NCBI RefSeq assembly: GCF_000350085.1
Contig: NZ_CAUM01000038.1
Span: 1 to 36,788 of the forward strand
Origin: Mesorhizobium metallidurans STM 2683
GTDB taxonomy: Bacteria; Pseudomonadota; Alphaproteobacteria; Rhizobiales; Rhizobiaceae
Direction of reading: 5' to 3'
Length of the DNA stretch: 36,788 bases
The notes beneath the pieces are model-generated. The model did not search any database and was not told where the DNA came from. It saw only the letters and a list, made by a program, of their open reading frames with translations. Positions 15,397 to 23,272 of the stretch are shown piece after piece (within the stretch, counting starts at the first letter, position 1; every line of letters begins with the position of its first letter). A program made the position numbers and the translations under genes.

Positions 15397-16782
15397 ATGC
15401 CTGACAATCACTCAACCACTGCGTCACCTCTAAGCGGCACCAAAGATCCAAAAAGCTGGCTGGCCGCGCATGCGATCAGCGAAGTCGAGTGCCTGGTGCC
15501 CGACTTGAACGGCGTGCTGCGCGGCAAGGCCTTGCCGGTGGCCAAATTCCTCAAGGCGCTGGAGGACCGTGCGCTCTATCTGCCGAGCAGCGCCTTCCTG
15601 GTCAGCATAGACGGCCGCTATTCCGGCTCGATCGACGAGGGTTTTGCTTATTCGGACCCTGACATGCGTATGGTGCCCGACGTTTCCACGCTCTGCCTGG
15701 CGCCCGGTGCCGGTGCGGGGAAGGCCTATGTGTTCGCCGATGCATTCCACATGGATGACCGTCCCTGGATGGCCTCGCCACGTCATGTGCTGCGCGCGGT
15801 GCTCGATCTCTATCGCCAGCGCGGCTGGCGGGCGGTGATGGCGCCGGAGCTCGAATTCTATCTCACCGCACCCAATCCCGATCCCGACCAACCGTTGACC
15901 GCGCCGGTTGGTGGCAATGGCCGTGCGGAGACCGTGCAGCATCCCTACGACATGGCGGCACTGGAGGAATTCGAACCGGTGATCCGGCGCATTTATGATC
16001 ACGCGGCGGCGGCGGGGCTGCCGCTCGACACGCTGATCCATGAATCCGGCACGGCGCAGCTGGAGATCAATTTCCTGCATGGCGATCCACTGGCGCTGGC
16101 CGACAAGGTGCTGCTGTTCAAACGGCTGACCAGGCAGGCGGCACATCAGGGCGGCATGCACGCCACCTTCATGGCCAAGCCAATTGCGGCACAGGCCGGC
16201 AGCTCGATGCATCTGCACATGTCCGTGGTCGACGAGGCCGGCAATACACTGTTTGCCGGCTCAGATGATGCCGACACATCAATGTTCGGGCATTTCATCG
16301 GCGGCCTGCAAAGATACGTTCCTGAGATCATGCCGCTGTTTGCGCCGAACGTGAATTCGTTCCGCCGCATCCGGCCGAACCACAGCGCTCCGGCCAATAT
16401 CGAGTGGTCGCATGACAACCGTTCCTGCGGTCTGCGCGTGCCGGCTGGCGGGCGCGCCGCACGGCGCATAGAAAACCGGCTGCCCGGCGCTGATGCTAAT
16501 CCCTACCTGGCGATGGCCGGCTCGCTGCTGGCGGGCTATCTCGGCGTCGAAGAGAAGATCGCGCGTTCGGCCGAAGCGTCGGGCAATGCCTACAAGATCA
16601 AGAGCACGCTGCCGAAAACCATGGAGGAAGCGCTCGACCGCTTCACTGCCTGCGGCCCGGTGCGGGCGCTGCTCGGCGAGGATTTTTTCCAATCCTACCT
16701 GCGCGTCAAGAGCGTCGAGCTCGACCTGTTCCAGAGCGTGGTGACGAGCTGGGAACGCGACCATCTGCTGCTCAAGGTGTGA
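15397..16782 (+). CDS. Glutamine-synthetase-like ligase (gamma-glutamyl amine synthetase type)
   Basis: This 461-residue protein is of GS type and, by family, joins glutamate to an amine with ATP. Active-site elements are in order: APELEFY (149-155, with E151 and E153), HESGTAQLEINF (215-226), GSSMHLHMS (268-276), NSFRRIRPN (320-328), NRSCGLRVP (341-349) and RIENRLPGADANPY (357-370). The length and the NSFRRIRPN form fit PuuA/GlnA3-type enzymes better than the ammonia-using GlnA. The FAD oxidoreductase directly downstream supports a gamma-glutamylation route. A PuuD-type hydrolase to remove the glutamyl group is not in the window. The amine could be putrescine, another polyamine or ethanolamine. 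Confidence 0.88.
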   Translation: MPDNHSTTASPLSGTKDPKSWLAAHAISEVECLVPDLNGVLRGKALPVAKFLKALEDRALYLPSSAFLVSIDGRYSGSIDEGFAYSDPDMRMVPDVSTLCLAPGAGAGKAYVFADAFHMDDRPWMASPRHVLRAVLDLYRQRGWRAVMAPELEFYLTAPNPDPDQPLTAPVGGNGRAETVQHPYDMAALEEFEPVIRRIYDHAAAAGLPLDTLIHESGTAQLEINFLHGDPLALADKVLLFKRLTRQAAHQGGMHATFMAKPIAAQAGSSMHLHMSVVDEAGNTLFAGSDDADTSMFGHFIGGLQRYVPEIMPLFAPNVNSFRRIRPNHSAPANIEWSHDNRSCGLRVPAGGRAARRIENRLPGADANPYLAMAGSLLAGYLGVEEKIARSAEASGNAYKIKSTLPKTMEEALDRFTACGPVRALLGEDFFQSYLRVKSVELDLFQSVVTSWERDHLLLKV

Positions 16783-16785
16783 TTG

Positions 16786-18072
16786 ATGGGATTCAATTCC
16801 GGCCTGGATATCGGCAAATCCTATTATGTCGCCACCGCCAACCCGTCGCCGGATCATCCCGCCCTGCAAGGCGAGATCGACGCCGACCTCGTGGTCGTCG
16901 GTGGCGGCTGCACCGGGCTCTCCGCAGCGCTTCATGCCGCCGAGCGCGGGCTGAAAGTGGTGCTGCTGGAAGGCGGCAAGATCGGCTGGGGCGCGTCGGG
17001 GCGCAATGGCGGCCAGATGATCCCCGGCCTGCGCAAGGGCGCCAAGGGGCTGGTCAAGCTCTATGGTCCGGAGCGGGCAAAGGCGCTGTTCGATCTCGCC
17101 TTCGAGGCGCGTGGGCTGGTTCTGGATATCATCGAGCGTCATGCCATCGACTGCGATCTCAGGCTGACCGGCCATCTGGTCGGCGCGGTGAACGGCTCCG
17201 ATCTCAGGGATCTGGAAGAGGAGGCCGAGTGCCTGGCCACGGTAATGAAGTTCCCGCATGCTGAAATACTGTCGGCGAGTGAGGCGCGCGGCAAGGTCGA
17301 TACGCCCTATCACGGCGCGATGTACGAGGCGCTTGGCGGCCACATGCATCCGCTGAACTATACGCTCGGCCTTGCCCGCGCGGCTGTCGCGGCAGGTGTC
17401 GTCATCCACGAGAATTCGGTTGCCGTGCGGCTGGCGCGCCAGCCGGGGATTCGCGTCTCGACGGCCAAGGGTTCGGTCCGGGCAAAACATGTCGTGCTGG
17501 CCGGCGATGCATTGCTCCACGGGCTGGAGCCGCGCGTCAACAGCCGCATCATGCCGGTCGGCAATTACATCGTCGCCACCGAGCCGTTGGAGGGCGAACG
17601 CAATGTCATTCCGGCTGATGTCGCGGTGTCCGACACGCGCTTTGTGGTCAACTACTACCGCATGTCGGCGGACGGCCGGCTGCTGTTCGGCGGTGGTGAG
17701 CGCTACACGCCGTCGCCGCCGGCCGACATTGCCGGCTTCGTGCGGCCGCATATGGAAAAGACCTTCCCGCAGCTCAGCGGCTGCCGCATCGATCATGCCT
17801 GGGGCGGGCTGGTCTCGGTGACGACGTCGCGGCTGCCGCATGTCGGGCACTATGGCGAGGTCTATTTCGCGCATGGCTATTCCGGCAAGGGGGTGATCCT
17901 GTCGACGCTGTCGGGCAAGCTGCTGGCCGAGGCGATCACCGGCGATGCCTCGCGGCTCGACCTGTTCTCGACGCTGAGCCCAATGCCCTTTCCAGGAGGC
18001 ACCGCATTGCGCGGCCCGCTCTATGTGCTCGGCATGCTGTGGTACGCGATGCGCGACCGCATCAAGCATTGA
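16786..18072 (+). CDS. FAD-dependent amine oxidoreductase, PuuB-like (DAO family)
   Basis: This flavoenzyme has about 428 residues. The FAD Rossmann motif is at 33-63 (DADLVVVGGGCTGLSAALHAAERG, shown split: GGGCTG at 39-44, then Glu62 after the second strand). WGASGRNGGQM (68-78) is the hallmark of the gamma-glutamylputrescine oxidase group. GYSGKGV and a Leu/Ala-rich helix near the C-terminus complete the cofactor site. It would oxidise the glutamylated amine to an aldehyde, giving H2O2 or reducing an acceptor. The ATG at 16786 lies 3 nt after the ligase stop; a TTG at 16783 is possible. The aldehyde dehydrogenase at 5086-6594 could take the product. Confidence 0.9.
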   Translation: MGFNSGLDIGKSYYVATANPSPDHPALQGEIDADLVVVGGGCTGLSAALHAAERGLKVVLLEGGKIGWGASGRNGGQMIPGLRKGAKGLVKLYGPERAKALFDLAFEARGLVLDIIERHAIDCDLRLTGHLVGAVNGSDLRDLEEEAECLATVMKFPHAEILSASEARGKVDTPYHGAMYEALGGHMHPLNYTLGLARAAVAAGVVIHENSVAVRLARQPGIRVSTAKGSVRAKHVVLAGDALLHGLEPRVNSRIMPVGNYIVATEPLEGERNVIPADVAVSDTRFVVNYYRMSADGRLLFGGGERYTPSPPADIAGFVRPHMEKTFPQLSGCRIDHAWGGLVSVTTSRLPHVGHYGEVYFAHGYSGKGVILSTLSGKLLAEAITGDASRLDLFSTLSPMPFPGGTALRGPLYVLGMLWYAMRDRIKH

Positions 18073-18348
18073 GGGACATCCTCTCCGCATCAGGTTTGCG
18101 CGGAAGTCACCAATCGCCGATGTTGGTGCCGCCCCTCACCTGCCTGCCGGCATCCTCTCCCCTTATAGTGACGGGGAGAGGGTACTGACGTTGCCGGTTT
18201 CGCCAATCACCAACGTTGCAAGGATGGTGCCGGCGTTGCGGCCAGCTGCTTTCTCCCGTTAGACGACGAAGAAATCCTCGATGCGCCGCTTGGCCGCGAG
18301 CAGCGGCCGCGTCGTTCATGTGGCCTCCTGAAAATGGCGGCACTGCCC
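18073..18348. other. Gene-free interval with a dispersed palindrome
   Basis: No intact gene was recognised here. A perfect inverted repeat CCTCTCCCC (18154-18162) and GGGGAGAGG (18173-18181) matches the arms of the hairpin at 11647-11666, so the same repeat family occurs at least twice. On the minus strand, a strong AGGAGG precedes an ATG at 18319 whose frame soon fails; it may be a scrap of a lost gene. Confidence 0.5.
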
Positions 18349-18575
18349 GATTGACTTCGCGCCTGACCCGGTGACCAAAGGAATTCACGGTGATGTCGCT
18401 GCATCCGGGCGTCTCGCGCGCCGAGGTGCAGGCGACCTGCGGCTGGACGGTCAAATTCACCGATGCGCTCGAAGAGACGCCGGCGCCGAGGGCGCTCGAA
18501 CTGAAGACTTTGCGCGACCTGCAGGCCCGCATCAAGGCGGCGCATGCGGGAACTGGAAAAGAGAAGGCGGCATAG
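18349..18575 (+). pseudogene. 3' relic of a CoA-transferase beta subunit (PcaJ-like), frameshifted
   Basis: Read in one frame, bases from about 18349 give IDFAPDPVTK. After a single-base shift near 18380 the next frame continues EFTVMSLHPGVSRAEVQ...GW and then a C-terminal ELKTLRDLQARIKAA to a TAG at 18573-18575. The combined text resembles the end of acetyl/3-oxoacid CoA-transferase beta subunits, where VTD-type, LHPGVS and LRDLQAR segments occur. The first 150 or so residues are missing. The next gene is pcaF, the usual neighbour of pcaIJ, which supports the identity. A 61-residue open frame starts at 18390/18393, but it would encode only the tail and is not expected to be functional. Confidence 0.65.
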
Positions 18576-19781
18576 ATGGCCGAGGCCTATATTTGCGACT
18601 ATATCCGCACGCCGATCGGCCGCTTCGGCGGGGCGTTGTCCTCGGTCCGCGCGGACGACCTCGGCGCGATACCTCTAAGGGCATTGGTCGAGCGCAATCC
18701 CGGCATCGACTGGCAGGCGGTCGATGACGTCGTCTATGGCTGCGCCAACCAGGCCGGCGAGGACAATCGCAATGTGGCGCGGATGTCCCTGCTGCTCGCA
18801 GGCCTGCCCAAGGAGGTTTCCGGCTCGACCGTCAACCGGCTGTGCGGCTCCGGCATGGATGCCGTCATCATTGCCGCGCGCGCGATCAAGGCGGTCGAGG
18901 CGGAGCTGGTGATAGCGGGCGGCGTCGAATCCATGAGCCGCGCGCCGTTCGTCATGCCCAAGGCCGAGACAGCTTTTTCGCGCAATGCCGAGATCCACGA
19001 CACCACCATCGGCTGGCGCTTCGTCAATCCGCTGATGAAGCAGCAGTATGGTGTCGATTCGATGCCGGAGACCGGCGAGAATGTGGCGGAAGAGTTCGCC
19101 ATCTCCCGCGCGGACCAGGATGCGTTTGCCGTGCGCAGCCAGGACAAGGCGGTCGCAGCACAAGCCAATGGCCGACTTGCGAAAGAGATCACAGCGGTGG
19201 TTATCCCGCAGCGCAAGGGCGACCCGGTCATTGTCGAGAAGGATGAACATCCGCGCGCGGGCACGACGGTCGAGGCGCTGGCGAAGTTGCCGACGCCGTT
19301 CCGGCAAAGCGGCACCGTCACCGCCGGCAACGCGTCGGGCGTCAATGACGGCGCGGCGGCGCTGATCGTCGCCTCGGAAGCGGCGGTCAAGAAATATGGC
19401 CTGACGCCGATCGCCCGCATCCTTGGCGGTGCGACCGCTGGCGTCGCGCCGCGCATCATGGGCATAGGCCCGGCGCCGGCCACCGAGAGGCTGTGCGCGC
19501 GACTGGGTCTGAAGCCGGCAGACTTTGGCATTATCGAACTCAACGAAGCCTTTGCCTCGCAAGGCATCGCGGTGTTGCGCCAACTCGGCATTGCCGAGGA
19601 CGCCGGACACGTGAACCCGAATGGCGGCGCCATAGCGCTCGGCCACCCGCTCGGCATGTCGGGCGCGCGCATAACTGGCACGGCGGCGCTGGAGCTTCGC
19701 CAACGCGGCGGCCGCTATGCGCTTGCCACGATGTGCATCGGCGTTGGCCAGGGCATTGCGATAGCGCTGGAACGGGCTTGA
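18576..19781 (+). CDS. pcaF: 3-oxoadipyl-CoA thiolase (beta-ketoadipyl-CoA thiolase)
   Basis: This 401-residue cytoplasmic thiolase would cleave 3-oxoadipyl-CoA with CoA to succinyl-CoA and acetyl-CoA, the last step of the beta-ketoadipate pathway. The acyl-accepting Cys is C90 (NRLCGSGMDA), the active-site His is H357 (GGAIALGHPLGMSG) and the second Cys is C387 (MCIGVGQG). NEAFASQ is also present. The N-terminal YICDYIRTPIGRFGG and the length match PcaF more closely than general acetyl-CoA acetyltransferases. The ATG directly follows the relic's stop, and AGAAGGCGG precedes it. The CoA-transferase partner expected upstream is broken, so the substrate must come from a transferase encoded elsewhere, or the gene serves another route. 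Confidence 0.87.
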   Translation: MAEAYICDYIRTPIGRFGGALSSVRADDLGAIPLRALVERNPGIDWQAVDDVVYGCANQAGEDNRNVARMSLLLAGLPKEVSGSTVNRLCGSGMDAVIIAARAIKAVEAELVIAGGVESMSRAPFVMPKAETAFSRNAEIHDTTIGWRFVNPLMKQQYGVDSMPETGENVAEEFAISRADQDAFAVRSQDKAVAAQANGRLAKEITAVVIPQRKGDPVIVEKDEHPRAGTTVEALAKLPTPFRQSGTVTAGNASGVNDGAAALIVASEAAVKKYGLTPIARILGGATAGVAPRIMGIGPAPATERLCARLGLKPADFGIIELNEAFASQGIAVLRQLGIAEDAGHVNPNGGAIALGHPLGMSGARITGTAALELRQRGGRYALATMCIGVGQGIAIALERA

Positions 19782-19860
19782 TTTCAGGCTTTGGGTCGCC
19801 CTGGCGGCGGAGCGGCGCTGCTGTTCGCCTTTGTCGGTGCCCGTCGTTTAAGAGAAGAAC

Positions 19861-19879
19861 GTCAGCGCCGGCCGCTGAC
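19861..19879. terminator. Possible bidirectional hairpin between convergent genes
   Basis: GTCAGCG (19861-19867) and CGCTGAC (19873-19879) form a 7-bp perfect stem with a 5-nt loop in the 108-nt gap between pcaF and the convergent dehydrogenase. There is no clear T-run, so a terminator role is tentative. Confidence 0.3.
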
Positions 19880-19889
19880 TTCGATAGCA

Positions 19890-20657
19890 TCACATCGCGG
19901 TAAAGCCGTTGTCGACGAACAGATGCGCGCCGTTGACGAAGCTGGCCTCGTCGCTGGCGAGGTAAAGTGCTGCCTTGGCCACCTCTTCCCGCTCGCCGAT
20001 GCGGCCCTGCTGCGCGGCCAATGCCGCGTCGGAAACATCGACGCCGAGCTTGTCGAGATCGGCGACTTCGCGCAAGCCATGTGGCGTCCGGATGAAGCCG
20101 GGGCAGACGGCGTTGCAGCGGATGTTGCGGTCACGGAATTCGACGGCGATGGCGCGCGCGAACATGTGGCAGGCGCCCTTGGTGGTGTCGTAGAGCACTT
20201 CGTTCGGCGTCGCCGCCACCGCCGAGATCGACGAGGTGCAGACGATCGAGCCGCCGCCGGCCGATATCATGCCGGGCAGCACGGCGCGCGTCATCAGGAA
20301 CATCGAACGCACATTGACGGCATGCAGCCAGTCCCATTCCTGAACCGTCGTCTCCAGGAACGGCTTTATCACGATGGTGCCGGCATGGTTGAACAGCACG
20401 GTGACCGGGCCGAGTTCTTCCGTCGCGCCCTTCACCGCAGCCTCGACCTGCGCTTCGTCCGAGACATCGGCGACGAAATGCTCGGCGACATGGCCGCGCG
20501 CCCGGATCGCGGCGGCGGTGGCGGCAGCCGCCTCGCCATTGCGGTCGATGATCGCCACCCTGGCGCCTTCGGCCGCGAACAGCTCCGATGCCGCCCCGCC
20601 CATTCCCGTGGCACCGCCGGAGATGATGGCGACCTTGCCGGCCAGTCTCGTGCCCAT
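19890..20657 (-). CDS. Short-chain dehydrogenase/reductase, classical SDR
   Basis: This is a 255-residue NAD(P)-dependent oxidoreductase. The cofactor motif SGGATGMG (13-20) departs from TGxxxGIG at the first and seventh positions, as in several SDR subgroups. NHAG (90-93), Ser142/143 (CTSSIS) and the catalytic Tyr156-x3-Lys160 (YDTTK) are present, with PGFIRTP and a final LFVDNGFTAM. ATG 20657 has GGGAG eight bases upstream. It stands alone on the minus strand, convergent with pcaF and divergent from the small membrane-protein gene. The substrate is unknown; it is not close to the dehydrogenase at 4304-5065 beyond family level. Confidence 0.9.
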   Translation of the reverse strand: MGTRLAGKVAIISGGATGMGGAASELFAAEGARVAIIDRNGEAAAATAAAIRARGHVAEHFVADVSDEAQVEAAVKGATEELGPVTVLFNHAGTIVIKPFLETTVQEWDWLHAVNVRSMFLMTRAVLPGMISAGGGSIVCTSSISAVAATPNEVLYDTTKGACHMFARAIAVEFRDRNIRCNAVCPGFIRTPHGLREVADLDKLGVDVSDAALAAQQGRIGEREEVAKAALYLASDEASFVNGAHLFVDNGFTAM

Positions 20658-20962
20658 GTTTTTTGCTCCCTATACCCTTGTTTCGTGACGCGGCATTCCG
20701 CTTGCACTGCGATGCTATCCCCCACGCGCCGGGTCGCCAAGGGAATGCCCTTCTACCCTCGCTTGCCACTGCCTTTTGGCCGCGCCGATTCCTCCGAGCG
20801 GCCTGGTCCTCCTCCTTGCCTGATGTCTTCGACAGGACAGATCGTGGTAATCCAAACCAATATTGTCGAGCATTTGAGAAATCCGTTCTAGGAAACGCCA
20901 AAAAATAGCACTCGACAAAGTCTACTGATTTTATAGATTAATGGGTGAGACGGAGGTTCGAC
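20658..20962. other. Intergenic region, divergent control
   Basis: These 305 nt contain no gene that I can support; the open frames on both strands overlap each other and lack family features. The right end turns AT-rich (20900-20945), which suits a promoter for the small membrane-protein gene; TCGACA with an AT-rich TATAGA-like box is visible but weak. The promoter of the dehydrogenase must also lie here. Confidence 0.4.
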
Positions 20963-21118
20963 ATGTCCTATATCCAGAACGCTCAGACTGATCGCAACGG
21001 CCAAAGGCCGGCCAATGCGCAGACCTTTCGCCCGGCCTATGCGGGCGCTTTTGCCTACCTCGTCTTTGCCCTTGCGTTCGTGTTCACCGGGGCAGTCGTT
21101 CTGGGTCTGATTCCCTGA
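20963..21118 (+). CDS. Small single-span membrane protein, 51 residues
   Basis: ATG 20963 is preceded by GGAGG with good spacing (20952-20956). The peptide starts MSYIQNAQTDRNG, has a polar N-terminal half of about 25 residues, then a hydrophobic span of about 22 residues (AYLVFALAFVFTGAVVLGLI) ending in Pro and a stop. This fits a one-helix inner-membrane protein with its N-terminus in the cytoplasm. It is not recognised. A strong ribosome site, AT-rich upstream DNA and a clean single helix argue that it is real. It stands apart from its neighbours, with 157 nt to the next start. Confidence 0.6.
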   Translation: MSYIQNAQTDRNGQRPANAQTFRPAYAGAFAYLVFALAFVFTGAVVLGLIP

Positions 21119-21275
21119 TTCGTGGGGCCCTGATCCCCGTCGGTCAGCGGCTGGCCGTTTCAGAAATAGCCGCTTTCAGACGTACCGGAGTTGAATGAGC
21201 CGAATGCCGGAGCGCTTTTGCGCGCCCGTGATGCAACGTGATGTCCATATTTCCAACGTGATGAAGGAGATGGCA

Positions 21276-22220
21276 ATGCCGATCGAGTTCACGCATGTTC
21301 CCGGTAAAACACACGCCGCCGACGCCAGCTTTTTCTACGATTTCGTCGAGACCGCGACAAAGCTGTCGCTGATCGAGGACGCCGGATTCCGGAAGATCGT
21401 CGTCGACGATCCGGCAGGGCTGCTGACCAATATGGATCTTGCCGCCCAGGCGCTGGACCGCACCTCGTCGCTGGAAATGGTCCTCACCCATTGGGCCGGC
21501 GTGATCGAGCCGACCGTGGCGGCACGGCAATTGGCGGCCATCGACGCGAAAAGCGGCGGGCGGCTGTCGCTGAGGATGCTCAGCGAGCCGCTGAACGATG
21601 ACGATGCCGAGACACGCCCGGTCGGGCACACCGTGGTCTGGCAGCGCATCGACGAGTATCTGGTGCTTTTGAAGCGGCTGTGGTCGAACGACCGGCCCTT
21701 CGACCATGAAGGCGCCTTCTACAGCATCAAGGGCGGCTATGTGCCGCGCAAGGGACCGCATGGCGCCGATGTGACCATCCGCATGGGCGGTCAGTCCGGA
21801 ACGGCGCTGAAAGTGGCCGGACGGCATGCCGATGTCTTCGAGCTGACTCCAGGCTCGCTTGACGAGACCCGACAGCTGATCGAGCGGGTGCGCAGCGCCG
21901 CCGCCGAGCACGGCCGGGCCGGCAAGCTGCGCTTCGCGCTACCCGTCCGTTTGGGTGCGCAGGGCAATGCCGCCTCCTGCCAAAAGGCGGTCGAGATCGC
22001 CGGGCCGCCGGCGCAGGTCGCGCTGTCGCTGCTCCCCTACGCGGCTCTGGGTATTCAGGAGTTCATGCTGGTCGGCGTCGACAGGCCGCGCGAGATCGCG
22101 TTCGCCGCCCGCGAAACGATCGCGCTCCTGCGCAATTCGCTGGCGCGTCGCGAGGCCGAGGTTGTGCAGGCTGGGGCGTTTGCGTCACGCGTAACGCCGG
22201 AAGTGCGCGCCGCCAGCTGA
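21276..22220 (+). CDS. LLM-class flavin-dependent monooxygenase (SsuD-like)
   Basis: This 314-residue luciferase-fold enzyme would use FMNH2 and O2. Family features are the early FYDFVETATKLSLIEDAGF helix, GGRLSLRML after a TVAARQLAAID stretch, the middle DEYLVLLKRLW helix, FDHEGAFYSI, and GGQSGTALKVAGRHADVF, as in alkanesulfonate monooxygenases. ATG 21276 has AAGGAG seven bases upstream; starts from 21195 lack this. It ends 8 nt before the convergent GYD-domain gene. It could oxidise an organosulfur or amine compound. The substrate and a reductase partner are not seen in the window. Confidence 0.85.
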   Translation: MPIEFTHVPGKTHAADASFFYDFVETATKLSLIEDAGFRKIVVDDPAGLLTNMDLAAQALDRTSSLEMVLTHWAGVIEPTVAARQLAAIDAKSGGRLSLRMLSEPLNDDDAETRPVGHTVVWQRIDEYLVLLKRLWSNDRPFDHEGAFYSIKGGYVPRKGPHGADVTIRMGGQSGTALKVAGRHADVFELTPGSLDETRQLIERVRSAAAEHGRAGKLRFALPVRLGAQGNAASCQKAVEIAGPPAQVALSLLPYAALGIQEFMLVGVDRPREIAFAARETIALLRNSLARREAEVVQAGAFASRVTPEVRAAS

Positions 22221-22228
22221 AACGCCGG

Positions 22229-22561
22229 CTATTTCAAGACCCGCGCGATAATCGCGCCAAAAGTCGGCGGGTCGAATGCCGGCAGGATGAGCGGCTCGAC
22301 GAAGCCGTCGCGCCGGGCCGTCAGCACATATTGCAGCATTGCCTCGTTGTCAGGCATTTCGAAGACCTGGACGAAGTCATAGGCGCCGAGCGTGGCATAG
22401 AAGGCGAGGGATTTGCCGCCAAGTGCCGCGACCCGCTCCTCGCTGATCTTGCGGCGATCGGGGCTGCCGGCGAGCTCCGCCAGCCCCTTGTCCGTCAACC
22501 GCATCAGCGAAATGTAAAGCCGGCTGGTCGCAGCCGGTGTGCCAGCGGTCTCGTCAGGCAT
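22229..22561 (-). CDS. GYD-domain protein
   Basis: This is a small protein of 110 residues with a ferredoxin-like GYD domain: LYISLMRLTDKGL near the start, then LGGKSLAFYATLGAYDFVQVFE containing the family's G-x-YD turn, and NDEAM-type helices. The family has no settled biochemical role. It starts 1 nt after the amidohydrolase stop, so it is the last gene of the third importer operon. A regulatory or accessory role for the neighbouring hydrolase is possible but unsupported. Confidence 0.8.
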   Translation of the reverse strand: MPDETAGTPAATSRLYISLMRLTDKGLAELAGSPDRRKISEERVAALGGKSLAFYATLGAYDFVQVFEMPDNEAMLQYVLTARRDGFVEPLILPAFDPPTFGAIIARVLK

Positions 22562-22562
22562 C

Positions 22563-23237
22563 TCATTGCCCCTTGCCGGAGAGTTGCGACAGGGCGGCGA
22601 TGACGGCGCTTGAATCCGTCAGCGCGCCGAAGATGCCGTTTTCGACCGTCACCATGTGCAGCGCGGCCTCATGCGCATATCTGTCGCCGCTGGCGCAGGC
22701 GTCCGAGATGGTCAGGCACTGGAAATTCCGGTCGCACGCCTCGCGCAAGGTCGTGTGCACGCAGACGTCGGTCGTGCATCCCGAAAACATGAGATGGGTG
22801 ATGCCCCGCGCGCACAGCACATGCTCGAAATCGGTGTAGGTGAAGGCGCCGTTGCAGGTCTTGTCGACGATGATGTCCTCAGCCGCCAAATCGATCTCGG
22901 GAACGATCTGGAAGCCGGGGCTCGAACGCAGCAGGATATCGGTCCCCTCGAGCCCGGCCCGTTTGCGGCGCCATTTCTCATAGGGCGTCATGTCGGCCAT
23001 GTCGGCCCGGTAGCCTTGTCTGGTGTGGATGATTTTCAGGCCTGCGGCGCGGGCGGCCGCGATCAGGCGGTTGATCGTCGGCAGGATGGCCCGCAGCGGG
23101 CTTGGATCGTAGCCCTGCTTGGCGAAATAGCCCGATGTCGACAGGAAATCTTCCTGCAGGTCGATGACGATCAGGGCGGTATTTTCAGGCACCAGCCTGC
23201 CGTCATAGGGGAAATCGAAAGGTGTCGCCTTGATCAT
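22563..23237 (-). CDS. Isochorismatase-fold cysteine hydrolase (N-carbamoyl/ureido amidase type)
   Basis: This is a 224-residue hydrolase. The Asp-Lys-Cys triad is clear: D26 in VIDLQEDF, K126 in VDKTCNGAF and C159 in GCTTDVCV. Members of this group include N-carbamoylsarcosine amidase, ureidoacrylate amidase and biuret hydrolase, which cleave ureido C-N bonds. The N-terminal FPYDGRL.PENTALIVID and the KWRRKR segment resemble that group more than true isochorismatases. ATG 23237 follows a GAAGAGAG stretch. It sits between the ATPase of the third importer and the GYD gene, in the same operon as a deiminase-type enzyme that would create a ureido product. The exact substrate is inferred, not shown. 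Confidence 0.88.
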   Translation of the reverse strand: MIKATPFDFPYDGRLVPENTALIVIDLQEDFLSTSGYFAKQGYDPSPLRAILPTINRLIAAARAAGLKIIHTRQGYRADMADMTPYEKWRRKRAGLEGTDILLRSSPGFQIVPEIDLAAEDIIVDKTCNGAFTYTDFEHVLCARGITHLMFSGCTTDVCVHTTLREACDRNFQCLTISDACASGDRYAHEAALHMVTVENGIFGALTDSSAVIAALSQLSGKGQ

Positions 23238-23272
23238 TTTTCTCTCTTCCGCAGCGAGGTATGTTCGCCGGC

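Noticed and set aside
16279..18090. 603-residue minus-strand open frame
   Set aside because: It is antisense to the ligase and FAD oxidoreductase genes, both with complete motifs; no domain was recognised.
18259..18319. Short minus-strand frame with a strong AGGAGG before an ATG at 18319
   Set aside because: The start and the plausible C-terminal text (ending in RRIEDFFVV) are in different frames; it is too short to name and may be a gene scrap.
21276..23237. RutA/RutB-like pyrimidine pathway from the LLM monooxygenase and the isochorismatase-fold hydrolase
   Set aside because: The genes are on opposite strands and convergent, other rut genes are absent, and the hydrolase is firmly in an importer operon with a deiminase-type enzyme.
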